NCBI RefSeq assembly: GCF_029870955.1
Contig: NZ_PGFQ01000001.1
Location: 2,790,001-2,854,000, forward strand
From: Sulfitobacter faviae
GTDB taxonomy: Bacteria > Pseudomonadota > Alphaproteobacteria > Rhodobacterales > Rhodobacteraceae
Length of the DNA: 64,000 nucleotides
Direction: 5' to 3'
Below, in pieces: positions 1 to 9,131 of this stretch. The notes under the pieces were generated by a model, which ran no database searches, had not been told where the DNA came from, and was given only the letters and a program-made list of their open reading frames with translations. The position numbers and the translations under genes were made by a program. Each line of letters opens with the position of its first letter. Position 1 is the first letter of the stretch.

Positions 1-18
1 ACAGCAGGGAGGACAAGT

Positions 19-447
19 ATGGCCGTGGTGATGGATGCGAAGGCGTTGGAAGCCTTCATGCGGGAGGTGTTCGATCAGGTAGCGGATGATTTCGCCGTGG
101 ATCATGTGGCCGAGAACGAGATCACCATGCGCCTGTTGACCAGCCGCCGCCATCTGCGGCCCGGAGGGACTGTTTCAGGCCCGTCGATGTTCGCGCTGGC
201 GGATGTCTCGGCCTATCTGGTGACGCTGGCGATGATCGGGCCCAAGGCGCTGGCGGTGACGACGAATTGCTCGATTGATTTTATGCGTAAACCGCTGGCG
301 GATGTGCCGCTGGTGGCCCATGCCAAGCTGCTGAAGCTGGGGCGGCAGCTGTCGGTGACGGATGTGTTGATCTATTCCGAAGGGTCGGACAAGCCGGTCG
401 CGCGGGCCGGGCTGACCTATGCGATTCCGCCAGCGTCGATGGGGTGA
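19..447 (+). CDS. PaaI-family hotdog thioesterase
   Basis: A 142-residue protein of single hotdog-fold size. This family hydrolyses acyl- or aryl-CoA thioesters in the cytoplasm. The middle carries the family-typical stretch RPGGTVSGPSMFALADVSAY (residues about 48-67), which corresponds to the central helix and its catalytic acidic residue (the D of LADVS), followed by a beta-rich C-terminal half with the NCSIDFMRKP strand. The start at 19 is preceded by GGGAGGA at a suitable distance. The true substrate cannot be read from sequence. It is monocistronic as far as the window shows, since the next gene is convergent. The family call is firm and the substrate is unknown. Confidence 0.85.
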   Translation: MAVVMDAKALEAFMREVFDQVADDFAVDHVAENEITMRLLTSRRHLRPGGTVSGPSMFALADVSAYLVTLAMIGPKALAVTTNCSIDFMRKPLADVPLVAHAKLLKLGRQLSVTDVLIYSEGSDKPVARAGLTYAIPPASMG

Positions 448-460
448 GGGGCAGAGTTTA

Positions 461-628
461 GGGTCAGCGCCTGACCGTGGGGTGGCGATTGCGACGCCGG
501 TCCATGCCACTTTATGGCGCAGCCGTGATGCGCCTTATCGCAGAAGCGCCCCGCCTCACCAAATCGCCAGCCCGCCGGGACGGGCAGGCGATGGCCCGGC
601 GCCTGCGGCTTGATTCCGGGCCGGGGAA
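461..628 (+). repeat. Dispersed palindromic repeat, copy A
   Basis: An intergenic element of about 165 bp between the thioesterase and DUF1127 genes. Its right part (582-625) is identical over 44 bases to the reverse complement of 63579-63622. The inner 15 bases at 503-517 (catgccactttatgg) also match copy B (63687-63701, inverted). The ends form an inverted repeat: gggcaggcgatggccc at 582-597 faces a degenerate partner, gggtcagcgcctgacc, at 461-476. No protein-coding function is supported, although the core can be translated as the MARRLRLDSGPG peptide, which is probably a spurious ORF tail. Confidence 0.8.
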
Positions 629-641
629 TTCTCAGAGGCCA

Positions 642-668
642 CAAAAAAGGGCCGGGAAAACCCGGCCC
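642..668 (-). terminator. Rho-independent terminator of the DUF1127 gene
   Basis: On the minus strand an 8-bp GC stem (gggccggg/cccggccc, 649-668) with a 4-base loop is followed by six T residues (plus-strand a's at 643-648). It lies 33 bases past the DUF1127 stop. Confidence 0.85.
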
Positions 669-700
669 GAGGAAGAGGTCTGGCAGTCGCCACAGGGAAG

Positions 701-931
701 CTACGCCTGCCAGAACACGCGGGAAGCCTCGGCCGAGGCTTGTTCCGGTGTCAGTCCCGCATCTTCAAGCTCCCAGGGTTCAAGCGCGGCAAGCGCGATC
801 CGGGTGCGTCGGCGGGCCGCCCATGTGGTCACGACAGCCGCAAAGCGCAGCGCAATCACCGCAGGGACCGGCAGGGCGCGGTATGTCATCAATGTCATTG
901 CATCAGCGGTAAGGGGGCGTGCCTGTGTCAT
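701..931 (-). CDS. DUF1127 (YjiS-like) small protein
   Basis: A 76-residue protein. The C-terminal region has the DUF1127 pattern: an arginine-rich helix (AARRRTRIALAAL) followed by EPWELEDAGLTPEQA, which matches the family's L..L....L.DiGL.r..a signature. DUF1127 proteins in alphaproteobacteria are small and often RNA- or stress-related, but this one has no established role. The start at 931 is chosen over an upstream in-frame ATG because AAGGAG lies 8 bases in front of it. It is transcribed divergently from the MocR-type regulator gene, and the shared promoter region carries repeated AAATTGTAT-type sites, so the regulator may control it. Confidence 0.75.
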   Translation of the reverse strand: MTQARPLTADAMTLMTYRALPVPAVIALRFAAVVTTWAARRRTRIALAALEPWELEDAGLTPEQASAEASRVFWQA

Positions 932-946
932 GGGGGGAACTCCTTG

Positions 947-1056
947 AAATTGTATTGGCAAAATTGTATTGACACAAAGTGTAGAATGCCTACAGGTGCA
1001 AAGGTACAAAGCGCGATACAATTTGACCACAGGAATATTGTGATGGGTACAATTTG
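947..1056. promoter_or_regulatory. Candidate MocR operator array, divergent promoter region
   Basis: Two identical direct repeats AAATTGTATTG occur at 947-957 and 961-971 (14-bp period). Inverted versions ATACAATTT (1016-1024) and TACAATTTG (1048-1056, just inside the regulator gene) follow. A TTGACA at 969-974 overlaps the second repeat and could be a -35 element for the regulator. MocR regulators such as PdxR and TauR typically bind direct repeats in their own divergent promoter. The layout fits that, but binding is inferred. Confidence 0.6.
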
Positions 1057-2458
1057 GCAGCCGACATTGGCCGAGGGGCAGGGGCCGAAGTACAAACTCG
1101 TCGCGCTGACCATCCGGCAGGGGATTAACTCTGGCGCTTTGGCGGTGGGGGATAAGCTGCCGCCGGTGCGGGAACTGGCGTGGCAATTGGGGATTACCCC
1201 CGGCACCGTGGCGCGGGCCTATACCATCCTCACCGATGAGGGTCTGTTGGAGGCCGAGGTGGGCCGTGGCACCTTTGTCGCCCCGCCGCAGGCGGCCATC
1301 CGCGAGGATGTCTGGAATCGCGAACAAGATAGTTGGATCAAGGAGTTGGAGGTTGCCGATACGGATGCGGTCAGCCTCTTCAGCCCGCGCCTGCCGGACA
1401 TGGGACAGGTGGCGCTGATCCGCAGCGCCCTACGGCAGGTGGCGGATGTGCCAGGCGAAGACCTGATGAACTATCCCACCCGCGACGCCTATGCCCCGGT
1501 GCGGCAAGCGGTGGTCAACTGGCTGTCGCATCTCGCGCTCGGGCCGCTGAGCGAGCGTGACGTTGTGCTCTCGCATGGCGGGCAGAGCGGGATTGTATTG
1601 GTACTGCAAGCGATCCTTTCAGGGCCGAAGCCGGTGATGCTGGTCGAAGATCTCTCCTACGCCGGGTTTCGCCGCGCGGCAGAGGTGCTGCGCGCCGAGG
1701 TGGTCGGGGTGGCGATGGACGCAGAGGGCGTGCTGCCAGAGGCGCTGGACAAGGCCGCGCGCGACAGCGCGGCGCAGGTCTTTTGCACGACGCCGGAGGT
1801 GCATAACCCTACGGGCAGCCACACCAGCCTTGAACGGCGGCGTGCGCTGTTGGAAGTCGCCAAACGGCACGGGTTGGAGATTTTGGAGGATGACTGCTAC
1901 CGCATGGGCCTCGCCCGCGCGCCGAGCTACCGCTCGCTCTGGCCTGAGCATGTCTGGCATGTCTCTTCGATCTCAAAGGAATTGACGCCTGCCTTGCGGG
2001 TGGGGTTTGCGCTGGCGCCCGCAGGCCGTGCGGCGGACCTGCGGCGGGTGGCGGAATATGGCTATTTCGGCCTCGCCCGTCCCTTGGCCGAAGCCACGCG
2101 GATTCTCCTGACGGACCCACGGCTCAAGGCGATCTGCGCCGATATTCGCGAAAGACTGGCGGAATATGTCGAAGTGGCGGTCAACCATCTGGGCGGCCAC
2201 GCTTTGGAATGGTCGCGCGATGTGCCCTTTCTCTGGCTGCAACTCCCGCCGGGGTGGCGGGCTGCCGGGTTCTGCCGCGCGGCAGAGGCGCAGGGCGTGC
2301 AGATCCGCTCGGCCGATGAATTCGCCCTGCGCGATGGCCGCGCGCCCCATGCGGTGCGCATCGCGGTGAACGCCCATGTCTCCCTGCGCTCTTTCGAGGC
2401 GGCGATGCAGCGGCTGCGCTGCCTTCTGGACAATCCACCGGAGCAGATCAGCGTGTAG
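1043..2458 (+). CDS. MocR-type (GntR/aminotransferase) transcriptional regulator
   Basis: A 471-residue chimeric regulator. Residues about 12-80 form a GntR winged helix (IRQGINSGALAVGDKLPPVR, then LAWQLGITPGTVARAYTIL), and the rest is a fold-type I PLP-dependent aminotransferase-like domain. The PLP lysine is in SSISKELTPALR (K312), and the substrate-binding region includes HNPTGSH. Such proteins use PLP or an aldimine as effector rather than acting as enzymes. An upstream in-frame ATG at 740 would run antisense through the DUF1127 gene, so I take 1043, where the conserved sequence begins. Repeated operator-like sites lie between it and the divergent DUF1127 gene. The regulated pathway is not evident from the neighbours. 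Confidence 0.85.
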   Translation: MGTIWQPTLAEGQGPKYKLVALTIRQGINSGALAVGDKLPPVRELAWQLGITPGTVARAYTILTDEGLLEAEVGRGTFVAPPQAAIREDVWNREQDSWIKELEVADTDAVSLFSPRLPDMGQVALIRSALRQVADVPGEDLMNYPTRDAYAPVRQAVVNWLSHLALGPLSERDVVLSHGGQSGIVLVLQAILSGPKPVMLVEDLSYAGFRRAAEVLRAEVVGVAMDAEGVLPEALDKAARDSAAQVFCTTPEVHNPTGSHTSLERRRALLEVAKRHGLEILEDDCYRMGLARAPSYRSLWPEHVWHVSSISKELTPALRVGFALAPAGRAADLRRVAEYGYFGLARPLAEATRILLTDPRLKAICADIRERLAEYVEVAVNHLGGHALEWSRDVPFLWLQLPPGWRAAGFCRAAEAQGVQIRSADEFALRDGRAPHAVRIAVNAHVSLRSFEAAMQRLRCLLDNPPEQISV

Positions 2459-2528
2459 AAATATGGGGTATTATTATACCTAAATCGCAACGTATTGTTT
2501 TAGCTGATAAAATCAGGGATTGCTGCGC

Positions 2529-2556
2529 TTGACCCGGCGATGCAGGTGTTTATAAC
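2529..2556 (+). promoter_or_regulatory. Promoter of rplM-rpsI
   Basis: TTGACC (2529-2534) and TATAAC (2551-2556) are separated by 16 bases and lie about 60 bases before the rplM start. This is the best sigma-70-like promoter in the gap. Confidence 0.6.
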
Positions 2557-2618
2557 GCCTCCATCAGACACCGGGCGGGGATTCCTCGTTCCGACCAACC
2601 TCAAACGGGAATTCATCC

Positions 2619-3080
2619 ATGAAAACCTTTTCTGCGACACCGGCAGATATCGACAAGAAATGGATCATCATCGACGCCGAAGGCGTCGTGCTGGGCCGTC
2701 TCGCCTCGATCGTTGCCATGCGCCTGCGCGGCAAGCACAAGCCGTCCTTCACGCCGCATATGGATTGCGGCGACAACGTGATCGTCATCAACGCCGACAA
2801 GGTGCAGATGACCGGCAAGAAGCGCGAAGAGCACTTCTACTGGCACACCGGCCACCCCGGTGGCATCAAATCGCGCACCAAGGCACAGATCCTCGAAGGC
2901 GCGCATCCTGAGCGTGTTGTGACCCAAGCGGTCAAGCGCATGCTGCCCGGCAACCGCCTGAGCCGCCAGATCATGACCAACCTGCGCGTATATGCAGGTA
3001 GCGAACACCCCCATGAGGCGCAGAGCCCCGAAGTTCTGGATGTCAAATCCTTGAACAAGAAAAACACGCGGAGTGCATGA
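2619..3080 (+). CDS. rplM: 50S ribosomal protein L13
   Basis: A 153-residue L13, an early-assembling protein of the large ribosomal subunit. Diagnostic sequences include [16 protein letters not shown] near the N-terminus, [18 protein letters not shown] in the middle, and [21 protein letters not shown] near the C-terminus. The start at 2619 gives the usual alphaproteobacterial N-terminus (MKTFSATP). It is the first gene of the conserved rplM-rpsI operon: the stop codon overlaps an ATG, and the preferred rpsI start is 3 bases further on. A promoter with TTGACC/TATAAC lies upstream. Nothing in the sequence is abnormal. Confidence 0.97.
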   Translation: MKTFSATPADIDKKWIIIDAEGVVLGRLASIVAMRLRGKHKPSFTPHMDCGDNVIVINADKVQMTGKKREEHFYWHTGHPGGIKSRTKAQILEGAHPERVVTQAVKRMLPGNRLSRQIMTNLRVYAGSEHPHEAQSPEVLDVKSLNKKNTRSA

Positions 3081-3082
3081 GC

Positions 3083-3582
3083 ATGGCTGACGAAATCAAA
3101 TCCCTCGACGGTCTGGAAGCAGCCGTGACCGACAACATCGGCGGCGTGCAGGGCACCGAGACCGAAGTGACCCCCGTGAGCCGGTTCGTGACGAACTGGG
3201 CCGCGCCTATGCCACCGGCAAGCGTAAAGACGCGGTCGCCCGCGTTTGGATCAAGCCCGGTTCCGGCAAGGTCATCGTGAACGGCAAGCCGCAGAACGAA
3301 TACTTCGCGCGCCCTGTGCAGCAGCTGATCCTCGCGCAGCCTTTCGGCATCACCAACACCGAAGGCCAGTTCGACGTGATCGCGACTGTCAAAGGCGGCG
3401 GTCTGTCCGGTCAAGCGGGTGCGGTCAAGCACGGCATCTCCAAAGCCCTGCAACTCTACGATCCCTCCCTGCGCGGTGCGCTGAAAGCGGCAGGCTTCCT
3501 GACCCGCGACAGCCGCGTCGTCGAGCGGAAGAAATACGGTAAGGCCAAAGCGCGCCGGAGCTTCCAGTTCTCCAAGCGTTAA
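3083..3582 (+). CDS. rpsI: 30S ribosomal protein S9 (one-base frameshift in the read sequence)
   Basis: S9 of the small subunit, whose basic C-terminal tail (RRSFQFSKR) reaches the P-site tRNA. The start at 3083 is preferred over 3077 because GGAG sits 9 bases before it. As written, the frame breaks in the acidic N-terminal extension at a CCCCC run (3171-3175). Adding one C gives [27 protein letters not shown] in frame and restores a normal 166-residue protein that includes [14 protein letters not shown]. The gene is essential, so a sequencing or assembly error is far more likely than a real mutation. It is the second gene of the rplM operon and is followed by a terminator. Confidence 0.93.
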
Positions 3583-3603
3583 GCTTACCGGTCATATTTT
3601 GCG

Positions 3604-3634
3604 AAAGGGCTGCCCTCCGGGGTGGCCCTTTTTC
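3604..3634 (+). terminator. Rho-independent terminator of rplM-rpsI
   Basis: An aaagggc/gcccttt stem with a GC-rich loop runs into five T residues, 22 bases after the rpsI stop. Confidence 0.8.
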
Positions 3635-3666
3635 GTTGCGGTGGGCAGGGTTGGCCGCGGGACATG

Positions 3667-3699
3667 AAAAAGGCCGCCGCGGTTTCCCGCAGCGGCCTT
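3667..3699 (-). terminator. Terminator of the outer-membrane protein gene
   Basis: Read on the minus strand, aaggccgctgcggg and cgcggcggcctt pair in a long GC stem with a small loop. It ends in a run of T's and lies about 30 bases past the stop. Confidence 0.8.
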
Positions 3700-3730
3700 A
3701 GGGTCGGATCGCCTTTGATCCTAAATCGGC

Positions 3731-4420
3731 TTAGCCGCCGATTTCGTAGCTCACGGTGAAGCCCAGCACGCCGTCGCCATCGTTGGTGTCTTCGTAAAGC
3801 GCTTCGAAAGTGACGCCGTCACCGAAGTCATAAACGGCACCGGCTTCGGCATAGATGTTGTCGTCGCGGTCGCTGTTGCCGATGAGGCCAACGGCGGTCC
3901 AACGCTCGGACAGGGGCGCTTCGAACGCGACTTCCTGATCGCTTTCGCCATTGTCGGGATCGATGATCACGGCGAATGCGCCCGAAGCGTCACGCCCGAT
4001 GGGGAAGCCCAGCGTCGCGGTGATCTCTTCGCTGTGATCTTTGGAATCGTTCAGCCAGATGTAGCCATAGGTCAGATCCCAGCTCAGGCCTTGACCGAAG
4101 TCCGCGCCGTAGCCGAGGTTCGCTTCGAATTCGACGTCATCGGTGGGGTCTTGGTAAAGCGATGTCGCGCTCAGCCCGGTGTGGAAGCCGCCGTAGGTCA
4201 GCTCGACAAAACCTTCGACTTCGTTCTCAACGTGATCGAAATCATCCGACGTGTTGAACCGTGTCGCGGCAGAGACGCCGGCGGTCCAGCCAACCATGGA
4301 AGTCATGCTGCGGTCTTCGATGACCGGGTCGAAACCGGTAGTGACGTTTTCCTGCGCATAGGCAGCAGAGGAGAGCAGCCCGGCGGTGAGGCCGAACCCG
4401 ATAAGATGTTTGATATTCAT
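3731..4420 (-). CDS. Putative outer-membrane beta-barrel protein
   Basis: A 229-residue exported protein. Residues 1-22 are a signal peptide (basic MNIKH, hydrophobic core, AYA cleavage site). The mature part is acidic and made of alternating short amphipathic strands rich in glycine and aromatics, for example FVELTYGGFHTGLSATSLY and LSWDLTYGYIWL, and it ends in a strand, VLGFTVSYEIGG. This fits a small porin-like barrel in the outer membrane, although the last residue is not the usual aromatic. I cannot assign a named porin family. It stands alone, with its own terminator. The exported barrel call is reasonable and the function is unknown. Confidence 0.65.
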   Translation of the reverse strand: MNIKHLIGFGLTAGLLSSAAYAQENVTTGFDPVIEDRSMTSMVGWTAGVSAATRFNTSDDFDHVENEVEGFVELTYGGFHTGLSATSLYQDPTDDVEFEANLGYGADFGQGLSWDLTYGYIWLNDSKDHSEEITATLGFPIGRDASGAFAVIIDPDNGESDQEVAFEAPLSERWTAVGLIGNSDRDDNIYAEAGAVYDFGDGVTFEALYEDTNDGDGVLGFTVSYEIGG

Positions 4421-4658
4421 GGCATTTGCCTAGTTTTGGACCATAGCTTGTCTGCGACTGGCGAGGTCAGGTTGTGAAGGCCCCTCGGATAGGGCGCTCT
4501 CCGGGGGGCGGCAAGGCCCGATTGCGCATATCTGGCATGCGTTAGAACATAACATTGTGATCGACGGAAATTTCGCCCAAGTCGTTGGTTTTTATCAGGC
4601 GACGTGGTTCCGGGCGGGGCTGTGCCTGCCTATATCAGCCCCAACACAGGAGACAGTC

Positions 4659-5654
4659 ATGCAGTATTCAGTTCTTGATCTTGCGCCCGTGCCCGAAGGG
4701 TCGGATACCACCACCGCCATCGCCAATTCGGTCGCTCTGGCGCAACTGGCCGAGGCCAAGGGCTATCACCGGTTTTGGATGGCGGAGCATCATAATATGC
4801 CCGGCATCGCTTCGGCGGCGACCTCGGTTCTGCTGGGTCATGTGGCGGATCACACGAAAGAGATTCGCGTCGGCGCGGGCGGGGTGATGCTGCCCAACCA
4901 TGCGCCCTTGGCCATTGCCGAACAGTTCGGCACGCTTGCGGCGATTCATGGTGACCGGATCGATTTGGGGCTGGGCCGCGCGCCGGGCGGGGATCAGGCG
5001 GTGATGCGCGCCATGCGCCGCGGCATGATCGCGGGCGATCAATTCCCCGATGACGTGGCCGAGTTGATGGCCTATCTCGGCGCGCCCGATCCCCGCGCGC
5101 CGGTGCGCGCCCATCCGGGTGAGGGGACGCATGTGCCGATCTGGATCCTCGGCTCCTCGCTCTATGGCGCACAATTGGCGGCGCATTTTGGGCTGCCCTA
5201 TGCCTTTGCCTCGCATTTCGCGCCGGATGCGTTGGAAGAGGCCGCGGCGATCTATCGTCGGGATTTCAAACCGTCCAAAGCCTGCCCCGAACCGCGTTTC
5301 ATGCTGGCGGTGAACGTCTTTGCCGCCGACACGGATGAGGAGGGCGCCTATCTGCGGACCACCATGCAGCAGGCTTTCGCCCGTCTGCGTACTGGCCGCC
5401 CCGGCAAGCTGCCAGCCCCGGTGCGCGACATCGATGCCGAGATCGGCGCGGGCCTGCGCCAAGGGGTCGACCACGCATTGCGCATCTCTGCGGTCGGCAG
5501 TCCTGAGACGGTGAAACGTCAGTTGGAAACGCTGATCGCGCAGCACCGACCCGATGAGTTGATCTTGACCGGGCAGATTCACGACCATAACGCGCGGCTG
5601 CGCTCGTTCGAGATTGCGGCGGATGTCTTGCAGGAGATGAAAGTGGCGGCCTAA
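4659..5654 (+). CDS. LLM-class flavin-dependent monooxygenase (luciferase-like)
   Basis: A 331-residue luciferase-like TIM-barrel protein expected to use reduced FMN and oxygen on an unknown substrate. Typical sequences are LDLAPVPEG near the start, [11 protein letters not shown] (residues about 45-55), [20 protein letters not shown] and the [12 protein letters not shown] stretch. These define the family 'LLM class flavin-dependent oxidoreductase, group 1'. The start at 4659 follows AGGAGA at good spacing, and an in-frame ATG at 4557 would add 34 unconserved residues. The divergent-end neighbour is a TetR gene (convergent). No partner reductase is visible. Family firm, substrate unknown. Confidence 0.85.
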   Translation: MQYSVLDLAPVPEGSDTTTAIANSVALAQLAEAKGYHRFWMAEHHNMPGIASAATSVLLGHVADHTKEIRVGAGGVMLPNHAPLAIAEQFGTLAAIHGDRIDLGLGRAPGGDQAVMRAMRRGMIAGDQFPDDVAELMAYLGAPDPRAPVRAHPGEGTHVPIWILGSSLYGAQLAAHFGLPYAFASHFAPDALEEAAAIYRRDFKPSKACPEPRFMLAVNVFAADTDEEGAYLRTTMQQAFARLRTGRPGKLPAPVRDIDAEIGAGLRQGVDHALRISAVGSPETVKRQLETLIAQHRPDELILTGQIHDHNARLRSFEIAADVLQEMKVAA

Positions 5655-5666
5655 GGGCCGCCGCCG

Positions 5667-6284
5667 TCACTCGTCGGGGCTGACCAGCCCCAAGCCGCGC
5701 AGATAAATCCCGATCCCGGTTTCCAGCAGGTCATCGGGCGGGAAGGGCGAGGCGCGACCGGGCGAGTTGCGGGCGAAAAGCTCGACCACCCCGTGGCTCA
5801 TCGCCCAGATATGGGCCGAGAACATCGAGGCGGGCGGGCGTTTGTCCGCCGGGATATGTTGGCTGAGGTCGGTCGCCGCGCGTTCCAGCACCGCATTGGC
5901 GCGGTTGGCGGCATGGGCCAGTTCCGGCGTGCGGTTGACCGAGATGCCGGATTCGAACATCGCGATGTAATGGCCGGGATGTTTGCGGGCAAAGGCAAGA
6001 TAGGCGCGGCCCGTCGCCTCAAAGGCTTTAAGTGCCGAGGGCTGGCCGGATTGATAGGCAAATTCCATCAAGTCGGCAAAGATATCATAGCCTTGATGCG
6101 CGGCCTCGGCGATGAGGTCTTCGCGGCCCTCAAAATGGCGATAGACCGCCGCCGGGGTGACGCCCGCGCGTTTGGCGGCCTCGGAAAGGGTGAAACCCGT
6201 GGGGCCGCGCTGCTCGATCAACTCAAGCGCCGCGTCGATCAGCGCTTGGCGCAGGTTGCCGTGATGGTAGCCGCGCTTAGGCAT
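5667..6284 (-). CDS. TetR/AcrR-family transcriptional regulator
   Basis: A 205-residue one-component regulator. Residues about 6-55 form the TetR DNA-binding domain: [19 protein letters not shown], then [27 protein letters not shown], a classical helix-turn-helix. The rest is an alpha-helical ligand and dimer domain of the TetR_C_33-like type. I choose the ATG at 6284 ([10 protein letters not shown]), which is the usual N-terminus of close relatives. It overlaps the stop of ppk2 by 8 bases, which suggests co-transcription with ppk2. An in-frame start at 6314 is also possible. Its targets are not evident from the sequence. Confidence 0.85.
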   Translation of the reverse strand: MPKRGYHHGNLRQALIDAALELIEQRGPTGFTLSEAAKRAGVTPAAVYRHFEGREDLIAEAAHQGYDIFADLMEFAYQSGQPSALKAFEATGRAYLAFARKHPGHYIAMFESGISVNRTPELAHAANRANAVLERAATDLSQHIPADKRPPASMFSAHIWAMSHGVVELFARNSPGRASPFPPDDLLETGIGIYLRGLGLVSPDE

Positions 6285-7145
6285 CCCAGATGTCCGGCCC
6301 GCCGCAGATTTCATCGTCGATCTTGCCGATCGCCTTGGCGTCTTTCTGAGGATAGTCGAAACGGTGCAGCAGATGGCGCATGGCCGCGAGACGGGCGCGG
6401 CGTTTGTCGTCAGAGCGGATCACCGTCCACGGGGTTTCATCCGTATGGCTGCGCAGCAATGTCTCGGCGATGGCGGCGGAATACTCCTCCCATTTCGCGA
6501 GACCTTTGACGTCGATGGGGCTCAGTTTCCACTGTTTCAACGGATCGGATTCGCGCGACAACATGCGGCGCAACTGCTCGGCCCGGCCCACGTTGAGCCA
6601 GAACTTGATCAGGTGAATGCCGTCTTCGACGAGCATCTGCTCGAACGGGGTGACCTGTTCAAAGAAATGCGCGCGTTGTTCGGGGGTGCAAAAGTCAAAG
6701 ACCTTTTCCACCACCCGCGATTGTACCAAGAACGGTCATAAAAAACCATCTCGCCCGCTGTGGGCAGATGTTTGATATAGCGCTGAAAATACCACTCGCC
6801 TTGCTCGGTTTCGGTAGGTTTCGACAGGGCCACCACCCGCGCGGACCGTGGGCTGAGGTTTTCGCGCATACGGCGGATCGTGCCGCCTTTGCCAGCGGCG
6901 TCGCGGCCCTCGAAAACCATGACCACGCGCTGCCCGGTTTCGCGCACCCAAGATTGCAGTTTGACCATCTCGATCTGCAAACGGTCATAGTCGCGCTCAT
7001 AGGTCTTGCGCGACAGACGTTCATCATGCGGGTAGCTGGGCGAAAGGATATCGTCCTTGTCGGCCCGCTGGATCGCTTGGCGGATGTCCTCGGGGGCGTC
7101 GTTTTCGTAAAAGGCGCTGATTGCGCCGTCAAAGGGCAGGTCCAT
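6277..7145 (-). CDS. ppk2: Polyphosphate kinase 2 (one-base frameshift in the read sequence)
   Basis: PPK2 transfers phosphate between polyphosphate and nucleotides. The N-terminal part has the P-loop [10 protein letters not shown] (residues about 80-89) and FYDRSWYNR. The C-terminal part continues in another frame with [32 protein letters not shown] and [11 protein letters not shown]. The two join when one base is added to a three-base C run at 6714-6716 (plus strand), giving the standard [14 protein letters not shown] and a 289-residue protein of normal class I length. Probably a sequencing error. It is transcribed upstream of, and overlapping, the TetR gene. Donor and acceptor preference cannot be decided here. 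Confidence 0.9.
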
Positions 7146-7194
7146 GGGCGCTCCTTGCGGGTTGTTCTTGTTTCAATATGGGATGTTAAGGCGA

Positions 7195-8174
7195 TTAACG
7201 CAAACCGGCACGGGCGGCGGCGCGGTCGATGGCATCCACCACCGCCTGCGGGTCGGCGTGATGGGGCATATGGCCCATGCCGGGCAGGCGGGTCAGGGCG
7301 CCGTTGGGGATGTCTTTGATCAGTTCCTCGGCGTGGATATGCATCGGCACAATGGTATCGGCATCACCGTGAATGATTTCGACCGGCATGGTCAGGCGGT
7401 CATATTGCGCGGCCATTTCAACCACATGCGGGCGGAGTTGATAAACCTGTTGCGCATTGGCGCGGCTGGCGCTGCGGCGCAGAGTGAGGCCCGTGCCGAT
7501 GTGATCGGCATAGCCTTCGGGCGCTTGCTGTGGGGCAAAGATCGCCGCGATGCTGCTTTGCACCACGCTGTCGGGGACAAAGGCGGTGACGGCGGGGATA
7601 AAGAGCGCCCCGCCAAGCCGTGAGGCGCTGACGTTATAGAGCCAGCCGAGACCGCCGGGCCAAGGCTCCGACACGGCAGAGACCAGCACCAGCGCTGCGG
7701 TCTCATCAGGGCGTTGCAGCCCCAAGCCAGCGCCACGGCCCCGCCAAAGGAATGGCCCAGCACGATGGGGTTTTCGACACCCAGTTGATCCGCCGCTTTC
7801 TGCAAGAGTGCGGCCTGTTCCTGCGGCGACTCGCCGCGCGGGTTCCAAGGCCCGCGCGCGCCGGGCAGGCGGGCGGTATAGCCCATGCCGGGACGGTCGA
7901 ACATGATGACGCGGTAGCGGTCGCTCAGCCGCTCAGCGAAGCCCAGAGTAAAATCGCGCAGGTTGCCGCTGGCCCCGTGGATCAGTACCAGATCGGGCCC
8001 GCTGCCGATGATCTTGGCATGGACCGGCAGGCCATCCACCGTGATGATCTCACCCTCGGGCGGATGGCTTGCCTCGGCCCGCGCCTCATGCCGCGCGGCA
8101 CGCCATTGGACAAGCGCGGTGAGCAGCGCCAGCCCGAGGAGGAGGGCAAGCAGCAGTTTAATGGCCGATCTCAT
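7195..8174 (-). CDS. Alpha/beta-fold hydrolase, membrane-anchored (one-base frameshift in the read sequence)
   Basis: An alpha/beta hydrolase with an N-terminal hydrophobic anchor (residues about 4-24), so it is probably tethered to the inner membrane with its catalytic domain outside. The catalytic set is visible: oxyanion region LIHGASG, nucleophile elbow GHSFGG, acid loop HGDADTIVP and base GMGHMPH. The gene is split at a four-base C run (7720-7723 plus strand). Adding one base gives [18 protein letters not shown] in frame and a 326-residue protein. It starts 17 bases inside the end of metA, so the two are probably co-transcribed. The substrate is unknown. Confidence 0.85.
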
Positions 8175-9075
8175 TCATATCAAAGGGGGTGGTTTGGTAT
8201 ATCTCGTTGATCCAATTGCCATAAAGCAGATGCGCATGGCTGCGCCAGCGGTTCACCGGCGTGCGCGCGGGGTCATCCTCGGGGTAGTAGTTGCAGGGCA
8301 CGTTGATCGGCACGCCATTCTCGACATCGCGGTCATACTCTTGCTTGAGCGTGTCGCGGTCGTATTCAAAATGGTTAAAGACATAGAGCGCGCGGTGTTC
8401 GGGGTCTTCGATCAGACAGGGGCCAACCTCATCACTGCCCAAAAGGGTGGTCAGGCCGGGACGCGCGTCAACCTCGTCTTGTCGCATCTCGGTCCAGCGC
8501 GAGACGGGCACGGTGCAATCATCCGAAAAGCCGCGCAGATAGGGCGAGGCGGGCGCGAGGTTGCGGTGCCGGAAACAGCCGAAAGCCTTTTCGCTCAGCA
8601 TGTGTTTCTTGACGCCGTGGAAGTGGTTGATCATCGCCATGCCGCCCCAGCAGACGCCAAAGGTGGAGTGGATGTTCGTCTGGGTCCATTCCATCACCTC
8701 GCGCAGCTCGTCCCAATAGGTCACCTCGTCAAAGTCGAGATGTTCGATCGGTGCGCCGGTGATGATCAGCCCGTCGAATTTCTCGGCCTTCATCTCCTCA
8801 AAGGGGCGGTAGAAGCTTTCCATATGTTCGGCGGCGGTGTTGCGGGTCCGGTGGTCTGACATGCGGATGAGGCTCAGTTCGATCTGCAAGGGCGTGGCAC
8901 CGATCAGCCGGGCGAACTGGTTCTCCGTCTGGATTTTCTTGGGCATCAGGTTCAGCAGGGCGATGCGCAGGGGGCGGATGTCTTGCCGCGATGCCAGTTC
9001 CTCGTCCAGCACCATGACCCCTTCGTTGCGCAGAACGTCGAAGGCAGGCAGGCGGGAGGGGATCTTGATGGGCAT
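8158..9075 (-). CDS. metA: Homoserine O-acyltransferase, acetyl-CoA type (MetAA)
   Basis: A 305-residue MetA that activates homoserine in methionine biosynthesis. Catalytic residues sit at family positions: Cys142 in FGVCWGG, and His235 and Glu237 in NHFEYDRDT. Residue 111 is glutamate (GAPIEHLDF). In characterised family members Glu at this position goes with acetyl-CoA use, and Gly with succinyl-CoA, so I infer homoserine O-acetyltransferase (EC 2.3.1.31) despite the common 'succinyltransferase' annotation. The start at 9075 gives the standard MPIKIP N-terminus. It overlaps the downstream hydrolase gene by 17 bases. I see no SAM riboswitch in the short upstream gap. Confidence 0.93.
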   Translation of the reverse strand: MPIKIPSRLPAFDVLRNEGVMVLDEELASRQDIRPLRIALLNLMPKKIQTENQFARLIGATPLQIELSLIRMSDHRTRNTAAEHMESFYRPFEEMKAEKFDGLIITGAPIEHLDFDEVTYWDELREVMEWTQTNIHSTFGVCWGGMAMINHFHGVKKHMLSEKAFGCFRHRNLAPASPYLRGFSDDCTVPVSRWTEMRQDEVDARPGLTTLLGSDEVGPCLIEDPEHRALYVFNHFEYDRDTLKQEYDRDVENGVPINVPCNYYPEDDPARTPVNRWRSHAHLLYGNWINEIYQTTPFDMNEIGH

Positions 9076-9131
9076 GAGACAGGTCTTTCAGGGGTGGCCA
9101 GTGCAGTCAGATAATCTTGGGCGGGGCGGGT

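Noticed and set aside
477..947. Protein-coding ORF through the repeat and DUF1127 region
   Set aside because: The translation is Arg/Ala-rich and includes the repeat peptide MARRLRLDSGPG, which also occurs in the repeat copy at the other end. No start signal.
3083..3582. rpsI as a real pseudogene
   Set aside because: S9 is needed for viability, both halves are fully conserved, and one base in a CCCCC run repairs it.
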